From Paenirhizobium cremeum (GTDB taxonomy: Bacteria; Pseudomonadota; Alphaproteobacteria; Rhizobiales; Rhizobiaceae), in assembly GCF_022884085.1 (NCBI RefSeq), contig NZ_JAGGCS010000003.1:219437-283436 (forward strand): 64,000 nucleotides of DNA. The letters are read 5' to 3'. The notes under the pieces were generated by a model. The model was not told where the DNA came from. It was given only the letters and a program-made list of their open reading frames with translations, and searched no databases. Below are positions 37,985-49,540 of the stretch, piece after piece. Every line of letters begins with the position of its first letter. Position 1 is the first letter of the stretch. The position numbers and the translations under genes were made by a program.

Positions 37985-38796
37985 TCGGCTGCCATGATCC
38001 CGGCGTCGCCGGTCAGCAGCAGACGGGTCGCCGCCGTAACATCGTCCTTGCGCATCAGGCTTTCGCCGACGAGGAACGTGGTGATGCCAGAATTCTTCAG
38101 GCGTACGCAATCCTCATAGGTGAATATGCCGCTTTCGCCGACCAGCAGGCGTTCGGAGGGAACCATAGGCGCCAGCCTCTCGCTGACGGAGAGGCTGACC
38201 TCGAAGGTACGCAGGTTACGGTTGTTGATACCGATCATCGCCGAGGAGAGCTTGAGCGCGCGTTCGAGTTCCGCCTCGTCATGCACCTCGATCAAAACGT
38301 CCATGCCGACAGAGAAGGCCTCCTCCTCAAGTTCTTTCGCCTCGTCATCTGAAAGCGAAGCCATGATAAGAAGAATGCAATCGGCGCCATAAGCCCGCGC
38401 CTCATGGATCTGATAGGTGTCGAACATGAAATCCTTGCGCAAGGCCGGCAGCGAGCAGGCCTTGCGGGCGGCGACCAGATAATCGAGCGAACCCTGAAAG
38501 CTCGGCGTATCCGTCAGCACCGAAAGACAGGCGGCACCTCCGGCCTCATAGGCGGCGGCAAGCGCCGGCGGATCGAAATCCGGCCGGATAAGGCCCTTGG
38601 AAGGGCTGGCCTTCTTGATTTCGGCGATCAGTCCGAATTGTCCCGCGTCGCGACGGCTCTTGAGCGCGTTAAAAAATCCGCGTGGAGCAGGCTGCTCCGC
38701 CGCCCGTGCCTTGATCTCGGCGAGAGGAAAGGCCGTCTTTGCGGCGGCGATTTCCTCGCGCTTGTAGGCTTCGATGCGTTTCAGGATATCGGTCAT
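37981..38796 (-). CDS. trpC: Indole-3-glycerol phosphate synthase
   Basis: Tryptophan pathway step that closes the indole ring. The 271-residue TIM-barrel protein has [51 protein letters not shown], and [13 protein letters not shown] and [10 protein letters not shown], all standard. As in other alphaproteobacteria it is not fused to TrpF. It follows trpD by 9 bases and overlaps moaC by four bases. Confidence 0.97.
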   Translation of the reverse strand: MTDILKRIEAYKREEIAAAKTAFPLAEIKARAAEQPAPRGFFNALKSRRDAGQFGLIAEIKKASPSKGLIRPDFDPPALAAAYEAGGAACLSVLTDTPSFQGSLDYLVAARKACSLPALRKDFMFDTYQIHEARAYGADCILLIMASLSDDEAKELEEEAFSVGMDVLIEVHDEAELERALKLSSAMIGINNRNLRTFEVSLSVSERLAPMVPSERLLVGESGIFTYEDCVRLKNSGITTFLVGESLMRKDDVTAATRLLLTGDAGIMAAE

Positions 38797-38805
38797 GGCT
38801 CAAGC

Positions 38806-39828
38806 TTAGCCCTGTGCGGCGGAATTGGAAACCTCGATCAGTTTGTCGAGAGCGGCCGCCGCCGCCCCGGAATCGAGCGAGCGACTCGCGATTGCCATGC
38901 CCTCACGGACATTGTCCGTCTTTCCGGCGACGATCAACGAGGCGGCGGCGTTGCAGAGCGCGACATCGCGATAGGCGTTTTTCGCTCCATCGAGCACCTC
39001 CCGGAGAGCTGCCGCATTGACGGCGCCGTCGCCTCCACGGATCGCCTCCAACGACACGGTCGGAACGCCGAAATCGTCGGGTGTCAGTTCGAATGTGCTG
39101 ATCTCGCCGTCCTTGAGGGCCGCGACCTGGGTCGGACCGGTTGTCGTCACCTCGTCGAGGCCGCTGCCGTGAACCACCCAGGCGCTGGTCAATCCGAGAT
39201 CGCGCAGCGCCTCGGCGCCGGGCAGCAGCCATTCCGGCGAATAGACGCCGAACAACTGCCGCTTGACGTTTGCCGGGCTCGAAAGGGGGCCGACGATGTT
39301 GAAGATGGTGCGGGTGCCGAGCTCGACGCGCGCCGGCCCGACATGGCGCATGGCCGGATGATGGAGCTGGGCGAACATGAAGCCGATTCCCGCCTCCCGA
39401 ATGCAGCGCGAGATGGTCTCGGGTTCGATGTCGAGCTTGACGCCAAGCTGCGAGAGAGCGTCGGCGGTTCCCGATTTCGAGCTCAGCGCCCTGTTGCCGT
39501 GCTTGGCGACCGGAACGCCGGTGCCCGCGACGATGAGGGATGCAAGAGTCGAGATGTTATAGGTGTTGGTTCCGTCACCGCCGGTGCCGACGATATCGAT
39601 CGCGTCTTCCGGCGCCTCGACCGGAACCATCTTGGAGCGCATGATGGAGACTGCGCCGGCGATCTCGTCGACGGTCTCGCCGCGCACGCGCAATCCCATG
39701 AGAAAGCCGCCGATCTGGGCCATGCTGGCTTCGCCCGACATCATGACTTCGAAGGCGTCGCTCGCCTCTGCGCGCGTCAGTATCTGTCGTGCGGCGATCT
39801 TGGCGATGAAAGGCTTCAAACCGGACAT
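38806..39828 (-). CDS. trpD: Anthranilate phosphoribosyltransferase
   Basis: Transfers phosphoribosyl to anthranilate. The 340-residue protein has the PRPP-binding motif [39 protein letters not shown] and [40 protein letters not shown] 39828 (MSGLKPF) has GGGAAAGAGAG upstream; an earlier in-frame codon at 39876 would overlap ppiD. It lies 19 bases after ppiD. Confidence 0.97.
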   Translation of the reverse strand: MSGLKPFIAKIAARQILTRAEASDAFEVMMSGEASMAQIGGFLMGLRVRGETVDEIAGAVSIMRSKMVPVEAPEDAIDIVGTGGDGTNTYNISTLASLIVAGTGVPVAKHGNRALSSKSGTADALSQLGVKLDIEPETISRCIREAGIGFMFAQLHHPAMRHVGPARVELGTRTIFNIVGPLSSPANVKRQLFGVYSPEWLLPGAEALRDLGLTSAWVVHGSGLDEVTTTGPTQVAALKDGEISTFELTPDDFGVPTVSLEAIRGGDGAVNAAALREVLDGAKNAYRDVALCNAAASLIVAGKTDNVREGMAIASRSLDSGAAAAALDKLIEVSNSAAQG

Positions 39829-39847
39829 GCTCTCTTTCCCTCTCCGC

Positions 39848-41740
39848 CTAGCGACGTACCATCGCCTGTTCGGCAAGGGTCTGGTTGATCGTGACGCCGT
39901 ATTCCGTCTGCAGGCGGCTCACCATCTGGTCGAGGATGTCGTCACCGGCGGCCCGGGCGATCTCGGTAATCTGGGCGTCGTCATTGGCCAGAACATTGGA
40001 TGATCCCTGGTCGCGGGACTCGTTGACCTTAAGCAGGATCTGGGTGGCAGGATCGCCTCCCGGCGCAGTGGCGACGGTTCCGACCGGCCCGCTGAATGCG
40101 GCAACGACCGCCGCCGGACCGAGCACCGGATCATCCGTCTGGCGCTGGATGCCGAGCTTCGTTTCCACGGCGAGGCCGAGTTCCGCTGCCACGTCCTCGA
40201 GCGTGCCGCCTTCAGCAACGCGCTGCTTCAGGCTTTCGGCCTTGGCGCCAAGCGCGATCTTCTGCTGCTCTGCGGTCCAATCGGCGATGGCCTTCTCGCG
40301 GACTTCGTCGAGCGCACGGTCGCGCTCCGGCGTGATGTCCTTTACCTCCAGCCATACATAGCCGTTATTTCCGATGTTCAGCGGCAGGGCCTCGACACCC
40401 ACGTCCGTCTGGAAGACCTCGTCGAGAAGAGCCTGACGCTCGGGCAGGCCGGCAACCTCGTTGCCATTATCGTCCTTACCGGTGCGATCGATCGCCTTGA
40501 CGGTCACGGCCTTGAGCTTCAGCTCGGCCGCGGCCTCGTCGAGCGGCATGCCGCCGGCCCGCAGGTCCTCGAAGCGGTCGTGCACGGTTGCGATGTCTTC
40601 GACGGCGGCGGCATCCGCCAGCGCTTCGCGGATCTCGTCACGAACCTCGTCGAGGCTGCGCGTGCGGCTTTCCTTGATATTGGTGATCCGAAGGATGACG
40701 GGACCAAGGGCGCCGTCGACGACCGGAGTGGTCGCGCCTTCCTTCGTGACGGCGAAGGCGGCATCGGCAAGAGCCGGGTCAGGCAGCTTGTCACGGGAAA
40801 AATCACCGAGCAGAACGTCGCTTGCGGTCTTGCCCTGATCGGCCACCAGCTGATCGAACGAGGTTCCGGACTTGAGTTCGGCTTCGGCAGCCTCCGCCAT
40901 CTCACGGCTTTCGAAGGAAAGCTGCTCGATGGTGCGGGTTCCGGCGATCTCGTAACTGGCCTTCCGGCTCTCGTAGTCATGACGGATGGCCTCCTCGGTG
41001 ATGGCCGCCTTGTCGGCAATGTCGGCCGGTTCGAGCTTCACGTAGGTAATGCTGCGATATTCCGGTGCCCGGTAGCGAGCCTTCACCGTGTCGAACCACG
41101 TCGAAAGAGCCTTGTCGTCCGGCGCCTTGACCGGATCGATATTGGCGTTCGTCAGCAGGATATAGGAGATGTCGCGGCTTTCGTAGCGATAGCTCTTGAG
41201 CGCATCGACGAGAACCTTGGGAGGGGTAAACCCGTCCGAGGTGGCCTCGACAATCTGGCTGCGGACCGCCACCTTGGAGCGCTCGCGGATATAGTCGTCC
41301 TCGCGCAGGCCGGCATTGCGCAGGCGGCTGGTGAAGAGCTGGCGATCGAACTGGCCGTTGTCCGACTTGAAGGCCGGGTCCTCGGCGATCAACTGCGCAA
41401 GCTTGTCTTCGGAGAGGCCGAGACGCATGTCCTGCGAGAGCTGATCGAGCGCTGCTCCGGCGGAAAGCTCAGCGAAGACCTGGTTTTCGACGCCCAGCGC
41501 GCGGGCCTGATCGCTGGTGAGCTGCACGCCGAAGCGGCGGCCGAGTTCGGCCAGTTTGCGCTGGTATGCGAAGCTGAATTCGTTTGCGGAGATCGTCTGG
41601 TCGCCAACGGTGACCACGGCGTTGCTCGCCGAGTTGAAGAGCGATGCTGAAATTCCCCAGACGCCAAAGGACACGACAAGCAGAAGCATCAACAATTTTG
41701 CGACCGCGGTATGGGCGGCTTTTCTCAGAACGGAGAGCAT
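39848..41740 (-). CDS. ppiD: Inner-membrane-anchored peptidylprolyl isomerase (PpiD/SurA-like)
   Basis: The 630-residue protein has one N-terminal membrane anchor (about 13-35, [24 protein letters not shown]), a SurA_N-type chaperone region (about 40-190, [25 protein letters not shown]), and a parvulin-like central part near residues 230-380 ([37 protein letters not shown]). Such proteins help fold outer-membrane and periplasmic proteins. It heads the trpD-trpC-moaC-moeA run, a typical rhizobial linkage. Confidence 0.92.
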   Translation of the reverse strand: MLSVLRKAAHTAVAKLLMLLLVVSFGVWGISASLFNSASNAVVTVGDQTISANEFSFAYQRKLAELGRRFGVQLTSDQARALGVENQVFAELSAGAALDQLSQDMRLGLSEDKLAQLIAEDPAFKSDNGQFDRQLFTSRLRNAGLREDDYIRERSKVAVRSQIVEATSDGFTPPKVLVDALKSYRYESRDISYILLTNANIDPVKAPDDKALSTWFDTVKARYRAPEYRSITYVKLEPADIADKAAITEEAIRHDYESRKASYEIAGTRTIEQLSFESREMAEAAEAELKSGTSFDQLVADQGKTASDVLLGDFSRDKLPDPALADAAFAVTKEGATTPVVDGALGPVILRITNIKESRTRSLDEVRDEIREALADAAAVEDIATVHDRFEDLRAGGMPLDEAAAELKLKAVTVKAIDRTGKDDNGNEVAGLPERQALLDEVFQTDVGVEALPLNIGNNGYVWLEVKDITPERDRALDEVREKAIADWTAEQQKIALGAKAESLKQRVAEGGTLEDVAAELGLAVETKLGIQRQTDDPVLGPAAVVAAFSGPVGTVATAPGGDPATQILLKVNESRDQGSSNVLANDDAQITEIARAAGDDILDQMVSRLQTEYGVTINQTLAEQAMVRR

Positions 41741-41999
41741 CGGGACTCAAACACCTCATTGCAGTTCTTCGCGGGCCCGCGAAGCGGAAAACGTTCCTTA
41801 AATCAAACCTGGGCGGAAATGAAGGCTAGATTGGCGAAAAGCCCTGCGGTTCTTCAACAATTGAGGGGGCATCGATTTCGGCTTTGCCCGAGAGGCGACG
41901 ACATGTCGCTGTCACGCCTGCAATCGAAAGTATGTGCCCGTCATGCGCGCATCTGTAGTATGTGAATGAGTAAAGAGGCGGCAGAAAGAGGAAAAGACC

Positions 42000-44615
42000 G
42001 TGACGGTAGTCGACAACGGGATTCGAGCGGCGCCGGAACGGGGGCTGAGCCGTTCCGATGTCGAAGCCGCCCTCGAAAGATGGGGGGAGAACCGTCTGCC
42101 GGTCGTGCCTCCGCCATCCTTTCTGAAAATCCTGGTTCTGCAGTTTCTCAGCCCCTTCATCTACATTCTGATGGCTTCGGCGGCATTTTCCATGCTGCTC
42201 GGCGAAATGACCGATGCGCTGTTCATCGCCGTGGTACTGGTCATCAACGGCATCGTCGGCGCGATACAGGAATACTCCGCCGGCAAATCCGCCGAAGCCC
42301 TGCGGGCCCTCGAGCAGCCGCATGCCACCGTCGTGAGGGACGGAGCGCGCCAGGTGGTGGATGCCGCCGAACTCGTGCCCGGCGATCTCGTCATGCTCGA
42401 GTCCGGGGAACGCGTACCCGCCGATATCCGGCTGCATCGCGTCGAAGGCCTGCAATGCGACGAGGCTGCCCATACCGGTGAGTCGCGGCCGGTGAGCAAG
42501 GAAGTGGATGATCTCGTCTTCGCCGGCACCATTGTCACAAGGGGCAGGGCGCGCGGTATCGTCGTCGCGACCGGTGGCAGGACCGAACTCGGCCGCATCG
42601 CCGGCGCCATTCAGGAGCGTTCCACTGCCAAGCCGCCCCTTATGATCCGCATGGAAGATTTCACCCGCCTGATCGCCATAGCCGTCGGCGTGGCCATTGT
42701 CTTCCTCGTGGGGATCGGCCTGCTCAGGCAAATGCCGCTCGGCGATCTCCTTACGATGTCCATCGGACTTGCCGTGAGCGCCATTCCCGAGGGATTGCCG
42801 ATCGCCATCACCGTCGCGCTTGCCATCAGCATGCGACGCATGGCGCGTGCCAATGTCATCGTCCGCAACCTGCCAGCCGTCGAGGCCCTGGGATCGTGCA
42901 CGATGATCGCCACCGACAAGACCGGCACGCTTACGCTCAACGAGCTGACGGTTACCGACATCCGGCTGCCCGATGAGACGCACTGGCTGCTCGACGCTGA
43001 GGCTGATCCCGTTGCCGGCGGCATCCGTAGCCGGGATGGAGACCGGGACGGGCCAAGCCCGGCCGTTGCCCGACTCCTGCGGGCCGCTAGCCTGCCGAAC
43101 GAGGCGGAGCTGCACCGCGGGGGCATCTTCGATCCGATGGGCGATACCGTCGACATCGCCCTGCTCGCAGCCGCGCACAAGGGGGGCGTGTCCCGTGCGG
43201 AGCTGTTGGAGACTTTCCCGCTGCACAGCCGCATACCCTATGAACCGGAACTGAAGTTTGCCGCGTCGTTTCACCATGGAGAGGATGCCTTGACGGTGTT
43301 CGTCAAGGGAGCGCCCGAGATGCTCATGGCAATGTCTGGAACCATGCAGGTCGGCGACGGCGCCGCACCGCTCGACCGCGAGCTTCTGCATGCCCAGGTT
43401 TCCGCGATGACGGGTGAGGGCCTTCGGGTTCTCGCCTTCGCCGAGGGCCGGATCGCGCACGACCCGGACGGGCATTATGATCGGCAGTTGCTGATCGATC
43501 TCAACTTTCTCGGGCTGGTCGGCATGCAGGACCCGATTCGCCCCGAAGTGCCGGCGGCCCTCGCCGCCTGCCGCACCGCGGGGATCGACGTTGCGGTCAT
43601 TACCGGCGACGATCCCCGAACGGCCGCGGTGATTTCACGGCAGGCGGGACTGCATTTTTCCGACAGCGATATCGCAACCGGCGAGGCCGTCGCCGAGGCG
43701 TTGAGGGCAGGGGAAGATGCGCTGGATACCCTGACGCGGCATGTGCGGGTGTTTGCGAGGGTCAAGCCGGAACAGAAGCTTTCCATCGTTCGATCGCTTG
43801 TCCGCAATGGCCATTATGTTGCGGTGACCGGCGATGGGGTCAACGATTCTCCGGCGTTGAAACACGCCCATGTGGGGGTGGCGATGGGGCGCTCGGGGAC
43901 GGATGTCGCCAAGGAAAGCGCCGATATCATCCTGACCGACGATAATTTTGCCTCGATCGTCGCCGGTATCCGCGAAGGCAGGGTTGCCTACAACAATATC
44001 CGCAAGGTGATTTTCATGCTGGTCTCGACCGGCGCCGCGGAGGTCCTGCTGTTCGTTCTGGCAATGCTGCTCGGATCGCCGATGCCGATGAGCGCTGTCC
44101 AGTTGCTCTGGCTCAATCTTGTGACCAACGGCGTTCAGGACGTGGCTCTGGTAACCGAACCTGCGGAAGGCGACGAGCTTTCGCAGCCCGTAAGGAGGCC
44201 GGGAGAACCGATCTTCAACCGCCTGATGATCCGCAGGATACTCGTCGCGACGCTGGTGATGGGTGGCGGCGGTTTTGCGGTTTTCCACTGGCTGTTGTCG
44301 AGCGGGCTGTCGCATGTGGCCGCGAGCAATCTACTGCTCCTGCTGTTCGTGCTATTCGAGAATTTCCAGTGCTTCAACAGCCGCTCGGAACGGCGCTCCG
44401 TCTTCCGTCAACCGATCGCCTCCAACCCCTATCTTCTGGCCGGCGTGCTGGGGTCCCAGGTGCTGCACATTGGCGCCATGTATGTGCCGGGACTGAATAC
44501 ACTTCTCGGCATTGCACCGATCGGGATCAGGGAGTGGTTGCTGATGCTCGCCCTGGCCTCGGTTCTGCTGCTGGTGAGCGAGGTCGGGAAGTGGCTCTAT
44601 CGCCGGGATCGCTGA
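42000..44615 (+). CDS. P2-like cation-transporting P-type ATPase with unusual M6 residue
   Basis: The 871-residue protein has the phosphorylation motif with Asp306 in ATDKTGTLTLNE, A-domain HTGES, hinge TGDGVNDSPALKHAHVGVAMG and about ten membrane segments. Aligned by motif to the SERCA Ca pump, ion-site residues Glu264 (PEGLP, M4), Glu681 (M5) and Asn706 and Thr709 (M6) are kept, but the position of SERCA Asp800 is Asn710. The ion could thus differ from calcium. GTG start with AGAGGAAAAG upstream. It stands alone, convergent with gltA, with a shared terminator between. Confidence 0.9.
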   Translation: MTVVDNGIRAAPERGLSRSDVEAALERWGENRLPVVPPPSFLKILVLQFLSPFIYILMASAAFSMLLGEMTDALFIAVVLVINGIVGAIQEYSAGKSAEALRALEQPHATVVRDGARQVVDAAELVPGDLVMLESGERVPADIRLHRVEGLQCDEAAHTGESRPVSKEVDDLVFAGTIVTRGRARGIVVATGGRTELGRIAGAIQERSTAKPPLMIRMEDFTRLIAIAVGVAIVFLVGIGLLRQMPLGDLLTMSIGLAVSAIPEGLPIAITVALAISMRRMARANVIVRNLPAVEALGSCTMIATDKTGTLTLNELTVTDIRLPDETHWLLDAEADPVAGGIRSRDGDRDGPSPAVARLLRAASLPNEAELHRGGIFDPMGDTVDIALLAAAHKGGVSRAELLETFPLHSRIPYEPELKFAASFHHGEDALTVFVKGAPEMLMAMSGTMQVGDGAAPLDRELLHAQVSAMTGEGLRVLAFAEGRIAHDPDGHYDRQLLIDLNFLGLVGMQDPIRPEVPAALAACRTAGIDVAVITGDDPRTAAVISRQAGLHFSDSDIATGEAVAEALRAGEDALDTLTRHVRVFARVKPEQKLSIVRSLVRNGHYVAVTGDGVNDSPALKHAHVGVAMGRSGTDVAKESADIILTDDNFASIVAGIREGRVAYNNIRKVIFMLVSTGAAEVLLFVLAMLLGSPMPMSAVQLLWLNLVTNGVQDVALVTEPAEGDELSQPVRRPGEPIFNRLMIRRILVATLVMGGGGFAVFHWLLSSGLSHVAASNLLLLLFVLFENFQCFNSRSERRSVFRQPIASNPYLLAGVLGSQVLHIGAMYVPGLNTLLGIAPIGIREWLLMLALASVLLLVSEVGKWLYRRDR

Positions 44616-44626
44616 AGGCCTTAACG

Positions 44627-44661
44627 CGAAACGCCGGCGGATTTCCTCCGCCGGCGTTTCG
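44627..44661. terminator. Bidirectional terminator between P-type ATPase and gltA
   Basis: A perfect 15-base stem CGAAACGCCGGCGGA / TCCGCCGGCGTTTCG with a five-base loop lies in the 66-base gap between two convergent genes. It has TTTCG on one side and the complement on the other, so it can serve both directions. Confidence 0.8.
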
Positions 44662-44681
44662 ATAACGGGAATGAATACCGA

Positions 44682-45971
44682 TCAGCGCTTGGAGACCGGA
44701 ACGTAATCGCGCTTCGGAGCCCCGGTGTAGAGCTGGCGCGGGCGGCCGATGCGCTGCTGCGGATCTTCGATCATCTCGTTCCACTGCGCGATCCAGCCGA
44801 CGGTGCGGGCAAGCGCGAAGAGAACGGTGAACATGGTGGTGGGGAAGCCGAGCGCACGCAGCGTGATACCCGAGTAGAAGTCGACGTTCGGGTAAAGCTT
44901 CTTTTCCTTGAAGTATTCGTCGTTGAGCGCGATCTTCTCGAGTTCGAGAGCGACCTGCATCAGCGGATCGTCCGAATGGCCGGTTGCTTCCAGCACTTCG
45001 TACATGGTCTGCTGCATGATCTTGGCGCGCGGGTCGTAGTTCTTGTAGACGCGGTGACCGAAGCCCATCAGGCGGAACGGATCGTTCTTGTCCTTGGCGC
45101 GGGCGATATATTCCGGAATGCGGTCGACCGTGCCGATTTCCATCAGCATGTTGAGCGCGGCTTCGTTGGCGCCGCCATGGGCCGGGCCCCAGAGGCAGGC
45201 GATGCCGGCCGCGATGCAGGCGAACGGGTTGGCGCCGGAAGAGCCGGCGAGGCGGACCGTTGAGGTCGATGCGTTCTGCTCGTGGTCGGCATGCAGGATG
45301 AAGATGCGGTCCATGGCGCGGGCCAGAACCGGGTTCACCTTGTATTCTTCGCACGGCACGGCGAAGCACATGCGCAGGAAGTTGGAGGCGTAGTCGAGAT
45401 CATTCTTCGGGTAAACGAAGGGCTGGCCGATGTGGTACTTGTAGGCCATGGCGGCGATCGTCGGCATCTTGGCGATCATGCGCAGCGATGCGACCATGCG
45501 CTGGTGCGGGTCGGTGATGTCGGTGGAATCGTGGTAGAAGGCGGACAGCGCGCCAACCGTACCGACCATGACGGCCATCGGATGGGCGTCGCGGCGATAA
45601 CCGGAGAAGAACTTGCTCATCTGCTCATGCACCATGGTGTGGTGCGTGACGCGATAGTCGAAGTCTTTCTTCTGCGCGGCGGTCGGCAGTTCGCCGTAAA
45701 GGAGCAGATAGCAGACTTCCAGGAAGTCGCCTTTTTCGGCGAGCTGTTCGATCGGATAACCGCGGTGCAGCAAAACGCCTTCGTCACCGTCGATATAGGT
45801 GATCTTGGATTCGCAGGAGGCCGTCGAGGTGAAACCGGGGTCGTAGGTGAACATGCCGGTGTGTTTGTAAAGCGCGCCGATATCGACGACGTCCGGGCCG
45901 ATCGTACCCGACTTGATAGCCAGTTCGGCCGACTTTTCCCCGAGTTTCAAAGAAGCGCTTTTGTCCGTCAT
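44682..45971 (-). CDS. gltA: Citrate synthase
   Basis: Condenses oxaloacetate and acetyl-CoA at the TCA cycle entry. The 429-residue type II (hexameric) enzyme has [39 protein letters not shown], the catalytic His and surrounding motif [14 protein letters not shown], and the C-terminal Asp region [12 protein letters not shown] 45971 has CCGGAGGAT upstream; the frame extends further but without similarity. A hairpin AGGCGC/GCGCCT is in its leader at 45995-46015. Confidence 0.97.
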   Translation of the reverse strand: MTDKSASLKLGEKSAELAIKSGTIGPDVVDIGALYKHTGMFTYDPGFTSTASCESKITYIDGDEGVLLHRGYPIEQLAEKGDFLEVCYLLLYGELPTAAQKKDFDYRVTHHTMVHEQMSKFFSGYRRDAHPMAVMVGTVGALSAFYHDSTDITDPHQRMVASLRMIAKMPTIAAMAYKYHIGQPFVYPKNDLDYASNFLRMCFAVPCEEYKVNPVLARAMDRIFILHADHEQNASTSTVRLAGSSGANPFACIAAGIACLWGPAHGGANEAALNMLMEIGTVDRIPEYIARAKDKNDPFRLMGFGHRVYKNYDPRAKIMQQTMYEVLEATGHSDDPLMQVALELEKIALNDEYFKEKKLYPNVDFYSGITLRALGFPTTMFTVLFALARTVGWIAQWNEMIEDPQQRIGRPRQLYTGAPKRDYVPVSKR

Positions 45972-46273
45972 GCTAATCCTCCGGAATTGGCGGGAGGCGC
46001 CCCGAGAGAGCGCCTTGGGTTTAAGCGTAGGGATGTAGCTATATGATACGGAAGCTAATGCCAAGCTAGTCGAAGGGCAAATTGTGCATCGCAAAAGCCT
46101 ATAAAAGAGGCAGGTGTCGCATTTAATCGATTGAATAAACTTTCGGCCCTCATGCGCTTCCCCATGCACGCCATAATTGTTAATTTGCAATCGGGCATCC
46201 TTCTTCCTCCGGTCGACGAACGGACCGGTCGAAAACAGCGGAAGGCCGTTGGAAGCATTGGCCGGGGGGCTGG
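45972..46273. other. Divergent intergenic region between gltA and comEC
   Basis: This 302-base gap holds the gltA leader with a hairpin at 45995-46015 and AT-rich stretches such as AAGCCTATAAAAGAGG and TAATTGTTAATTTGC that could be promoter elements. I see no tRNA or gene. In several relatives gltX lies between comEC and gltA; nothing here looks like a gltX remnant. Confidence 0.4.
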
Positions 46274-48787
46274 TTGGAAAAGGTCGCCGAGCACAAATTT
46301 GGAAATCCGGAGACAGCAGAGCGCCGTGTGTCGCTGCCTTCGGTTGCAGGCGGAAATCAGGCTGTCGGACGCCCGCTAAGACCGACGCGCAATGCTGCCC
46401 TGCAACTGGCGGAGGGCTCCGCACGGTTTTGGCAAGCCCTTCGGACGGCTTTGGCGCGGGAAGAGACCCGTGGTCACGTCTTCCATTTCGTGCCGGTTTT
46501 TCTGGGCGCTGGCGCCGCCGTCTGGTTCAGCCTTGCGGAGCCGCCCGGCGCCGTTGCCCTTTGCGTCCTTCTCGGTGTGCTTTCGGTTGCTGCATCGATC
46601 GCCCGCTATGGTCCTCCGTTGCCGGCCTATGGTTTGGGGGCAAGCGCGCTTTTCATTGCCGGCATGGCGCTGGCAAACCTCGAAACGTGGCGGCAGGAAA
46701 CCGTCATTCTCGATACGCCGGTGACAACAATCGTCTCCGGTGTCGTCGAACGACGGGAGGCCGGTTCCAGAGGCGAATGGCGCTACATCCTGCGGGTGAC
46801 GGGGACGAAGGATCCCCAGATCCGCCGGCCGCCGGAACGAGTCTCTCTTCTTGCACGAGGCAGGCACGCAGCCGCTCCCATCGGCGGCTATCTGTTCGGC
46901 AGGGCGCGCCTTTCACCGCCATCCGGCCCGGCTTTGCCGGGCCTCAACGATTTTGCTTTCGCGAGCTATTTCGACGGAGTCGGCGCTGTCGGTTTCTTTC
47001 TCGGGCCACCGACATCGCTGCCGACGGCCGACGATGGCGGAGAATGGTGGCTGTGCCTCGACAGGGCACTTTTTTCGCTCCGCGACGATATCTCGACACG
47101 CATCCGCAACGTCGTGCCGGGCGATGCCGGTGCGTTTGCCGCCTCCATCATCACCGGCGAGCGGCGTTCAATGTCCAAAGAAGCGACGGAGAGCCTGCGA
47201 TTGTCGGGGCTTGCCCATATTACCGCGATCTCGGGTCTCAACATGGCGCTCGCTGCGGGGATCTTCTTCGTCGGCCTGCGCAAGCTCCTGAGCTTGCTTC
47301 CCGGCTTGTCCCAGTCCATGCCCATCAAAAAGCTTGCGGCCGGAGGTGCGCTTCTCGGCGCATTCGCTTATCTGCTGATCTCCGGCTATCAGGTCTCGGC
47401 GGTTCGCGCCTTCCTCATGACGGCGATCATGCTTGTCGCCGTTCTTTTCGACCGTCCCGCGATCAGCCTGAGAAACCTGGCACTGGCGGCGGTTGTGATC
47501 GTCGCGGTGACGCCCTCGGCGATCATGGGGCCGAGCTTCCAGATGTCCTTTGCCGCGACCGCCGCCCTGATCGCCGGTTACGCGGCATGGCGTGAGAAGC
47601 CGGCAAAGCGGTGGTTTCCCGAGTTCGCCTTTCCCGGCGCCATGGCGCTGAAATGGAGTTGGAGCGTGATTGCCGGCACGCTCCTGACCTCGCTGATCGG
47701 AGGTCTGTCGACCGCTGTCTTCGCCATAGCCCATTTTCACCGTCTGGCGCCCCACAGCCTCGAGGCTAATCTTGCCGCCATGCCCCTGATTTCGCTGATC
47801 GTCATGCCGGCCGGGCTTGTGGCGATGCTGCTGATGCCGTTCGGGTTGGATGCCCCGTTTCTTGTGGTGATGGGTGTCGGCCTCGACTGGGTGCTGATGA
47901 TCGCGAGGGAGGTCGCTGGATGGGGAGAGGGCATCGGTTTCCCGCAGCCGCCCGGATGGTTTCTGCCGATGGCCTCCGCCGGCCTGCTTTTCCTGACGCT
48001 GCTGAGCAGTGTCTGGCGGCACATTGGGACGCTGCTGTTGATAGCGTCGGTATGGGGGCTTGTCGCCGGGCACGGCGGGATGCCACGGGCCGATCTTCTG
48101 GTCGCGGAGGATGGCCGGCTGGTCGGCCTTTTGCGTCCGCCGGCTTCAATCGCCACGAACCGACCGCGTCCGCCCTCTTTTGTCTTCGATCAGTGGAGCG
48201 CGGCCCGGCAATTGAAGGCGCACATCGCCCCGAACGCGATAGCCGCGCCCGCTCCGGAAAAGTCTCCCGGTCCCGACCGCAAGCAGCGAGCGCAGGCGGA
48301 CCTCGACGCCGTGGCCGAACGCATGCGCAAAGCGCTGGCCGGCGCCGAAACCGGTCGTTTCGTCTGCGAGCCGAAGACATGGTGTGCGGCAAAGCTTGCA
48401 AACGGTTGGACCATCGCGACGGTCGAAGACGGTGCTCTTGCCGGCGAGGCCTGCGATATCGCCGACCTCGTGATTTCCGAGCGGCGGCTCGGATTTTCCG
48501 CCTGTCGCTCGGGAGCGGCCCTGATTGAGGCCGAAACCCTCAGGCGAACCGGTGCGGTGGAAATTCGCCTCGGTGACCGCATCAATCGGCAAATGAAGAT
48601 CAATGCTTCTTTTGACGGACCGCCGCGTCCCTGGTCACAACATCGCTATTATGATTGGCGCAGCGGCACGTTTCCAGCGGTGCGAACGTCACTCGGGATC
48701 AGCCATCTGGACGCAACGGCCAAGTTCGAAGCGGAAAAGACCCCGGTTTCCGGATCTGGACCGGCTGTCAGTGATAACGACGAATAA
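46274..48787 (+). CDS. ComEC/Rec2 family competence-like membrane protein
   Basis: The 837-residue protein has an N-terminal DUF4131 region, an OB-like soluble loop, and the competence domain with [24 protein letters not shown] and [28 protein letters not shown] across about ten membrane segments. This is the inner-membrane channel type used for DNA uptake, though natural transformation is rarely shown in rhizobia. The C-terminal 200 residues lack the HxHxDH motif of the metallo-beta-lactamase domain. Start is a TTG. Its 3' end overlaps convergent lexA by 20 bases. Confidence 0.88.
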   Translation: MEKVAEHKFGNPETAERRVSLPSVAGGNQAVGRPLRPTRNAALQLAEGSARFWQALRTALAREETRGHVFHFVPVFLGAGAAVWFSLAEPPGAVALCVLLGVLSVAASIARYGPPLPAYGLGASALFIAGMALANLETWRQETVILDTPVTTIVSGVVERREAGSRGEWRYILRVTGTKDPQIRRPPERVSLLARGRHAAAPIGGYLFGRARLSPPSGPALPGLNDFAFASYFDGVGAVGFFLGPPTSLPTADDGGEWWLCLDRALFSLRDDISTRIRNVVPGDAGAFAASIITGERRSMSKEATESLRLSGLAHITAISGLNMALAAGIFFVGLRKLLSLLPGLSQSMPIKKLAAGGALLGAFAYLLISGYQVSAVRAFLMTAIMLVAVLFDRPAISLRNLALAAVVIVAVTPSAIMGPSFQMSFAATAALIAGYAAWREKPAKRWFPEFAFPGAMALKWSWSVIAGTLLTSLIGGLSTAVFAIAHFHRLAPHSLEANLAAMPLISLIVMPAGLVAMLLMPFGLDAPFLVVMGVGLDWVLMIAREVAGWGEGIGFPQPPGWFLPMASAGLLFLTLLSSVWRHIGTLLLIASVWGLVAGHGGMPRADLLVAEDGRLVGLLRPPASIATNRPRPPSFVFDQWSAARQLKAHIAPNAIAAPAPEKSPGPDRKQRAQADLDAVAERMRKALAGAETGRFVCEPKTWCAAKLANGWTIATVEDGALAGEACDIADLVISERRLGFSACRSGAALIEAETLRRTGAVEIRLGDRINRQMKINASFDGPPRPWSQHRYYDWRSGTFPAVRTSLGISHLDATAKFEAEKTPVSGSGPAVSDNDE

Positions 48788-49478
48788 GGCCGACCAGTTT
48801 GCCCTGGACCTTCACGCGGTCGGGTCCGAAGATACGTGTCTCGTAGGCCGGATTGGCGGCTTCGAGGGCAATCGAGGCGCCGCGACGACGGAAGCGCTTC
48901 AATGTCGCCTCCTCGTCATCGACCAGCGCGACGACGATGTCTCCGGGACTGGCCGTCGACGTATTGCGGATGATGACCGTGTCGCCGTCAAGAATGCCGG
49001 CTTCGATCATCGAATCGCCTTTTACCTCAAGCGCATAATGCTCGCCTGAGCCGAGCATCTCCGCCGGAACGGTAATGTCATGCGTGTTGTTCTGGATCGC
49101 GGAGATCGGCACGCCGGCAGCGATGCGGCCCATGACGGGCACATTGACGGAATTGGTGTTTTCCGCTGCGGGCCTGGCGGCGGCCACCGGCGCCGGCTTT
49201 CCAAGGCTGCCCTCGATGACGCTCGGCGAAAAGCCACGGCGGGGTTGAAGGCTTGGCGTATAGGCTTCAGGAAGCTTGATGACTTCCAGCGCGCGGGCAC
49301 GGTTGGGCAGGCGGCGAATAAAACCGCGTTCCTCGAGTGCGGTAATCAGCCGGTGAATACCGGACTTGGAGGCAAGATCGAGCGCATCCTTCATCTCGTC
49401 GAAAGACGGAGGCACACCTGATTCCTTCATCCGCTCGTGAATGAACAGAAGCAGTTCCTGTTGCTTGCGCGTCAGCAT
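48768..49478 (-). CDS. lexA: SOS repressor LexA
   Basis: Represses the SOS regulon and self-cleaves with RecA filaments. The 236-residue protein has a winged-helix N-terminal domain ([44 protein letters not shown]), cleavage site Ala121-Gly122 in [10 protein letters not shown], catalytic Ser156 in [10 protein letters not shown] and Lys194 in DEEATLKRF. The start at 49478 is set by similarity. An autoregulatory box lies 48 bases upstream. The 3' end overlaps comEC by 20 bases. Confidence 0.97.
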   Translation of the reverse strand: MLTRKQQELLLFIHERMKESGVPPSFDEMKDALDLASKSGIHRLITALEERGFIRRLPNRARALEVIKLPEAYTPSLQPRRGFSPSVIEGSLGKPAPVAAARPAAENTNSVNVPVMGRIAAGVPISAIQNNTHDITVPAEMLGSGEHYALEVKGDSMIEAGILDGDTVIIRNTSTASPGDIVVALVDDEEATLKRFRRRGASIALEAANPAYETRIFGPDRVKVQGKLVGLIRRYH

Positions 49479-49525
49479 GTTGCGGTGCCCCGATGAATGA
49501 AACAAATCCAGAACAGACACTATAT

Positions 49526-49540
49526 GTTCCATTTGTGTTC
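49526..49540 (-). promoter_or_regulatory. LexA (SOS) box upstream of lexA
   Basis: On the plus strand the site reads GTTC-CATTTGT-GTTC, the alphaproteobacterial direct-repeat LexA operator GTTC-N7-GTTC, located 48-62 bases before the lexA start. It indicates negative autoregulation and fits the alphaproteobacterial type rather than the CTG-N10-CAG type. Confidence 0.9.

Noticed and set aside
45972..46273. Possible gltX remnant between gltA and comEC
   Set aside because: No motif of a glutamyl-tRNA synthetase can be found in any frame.
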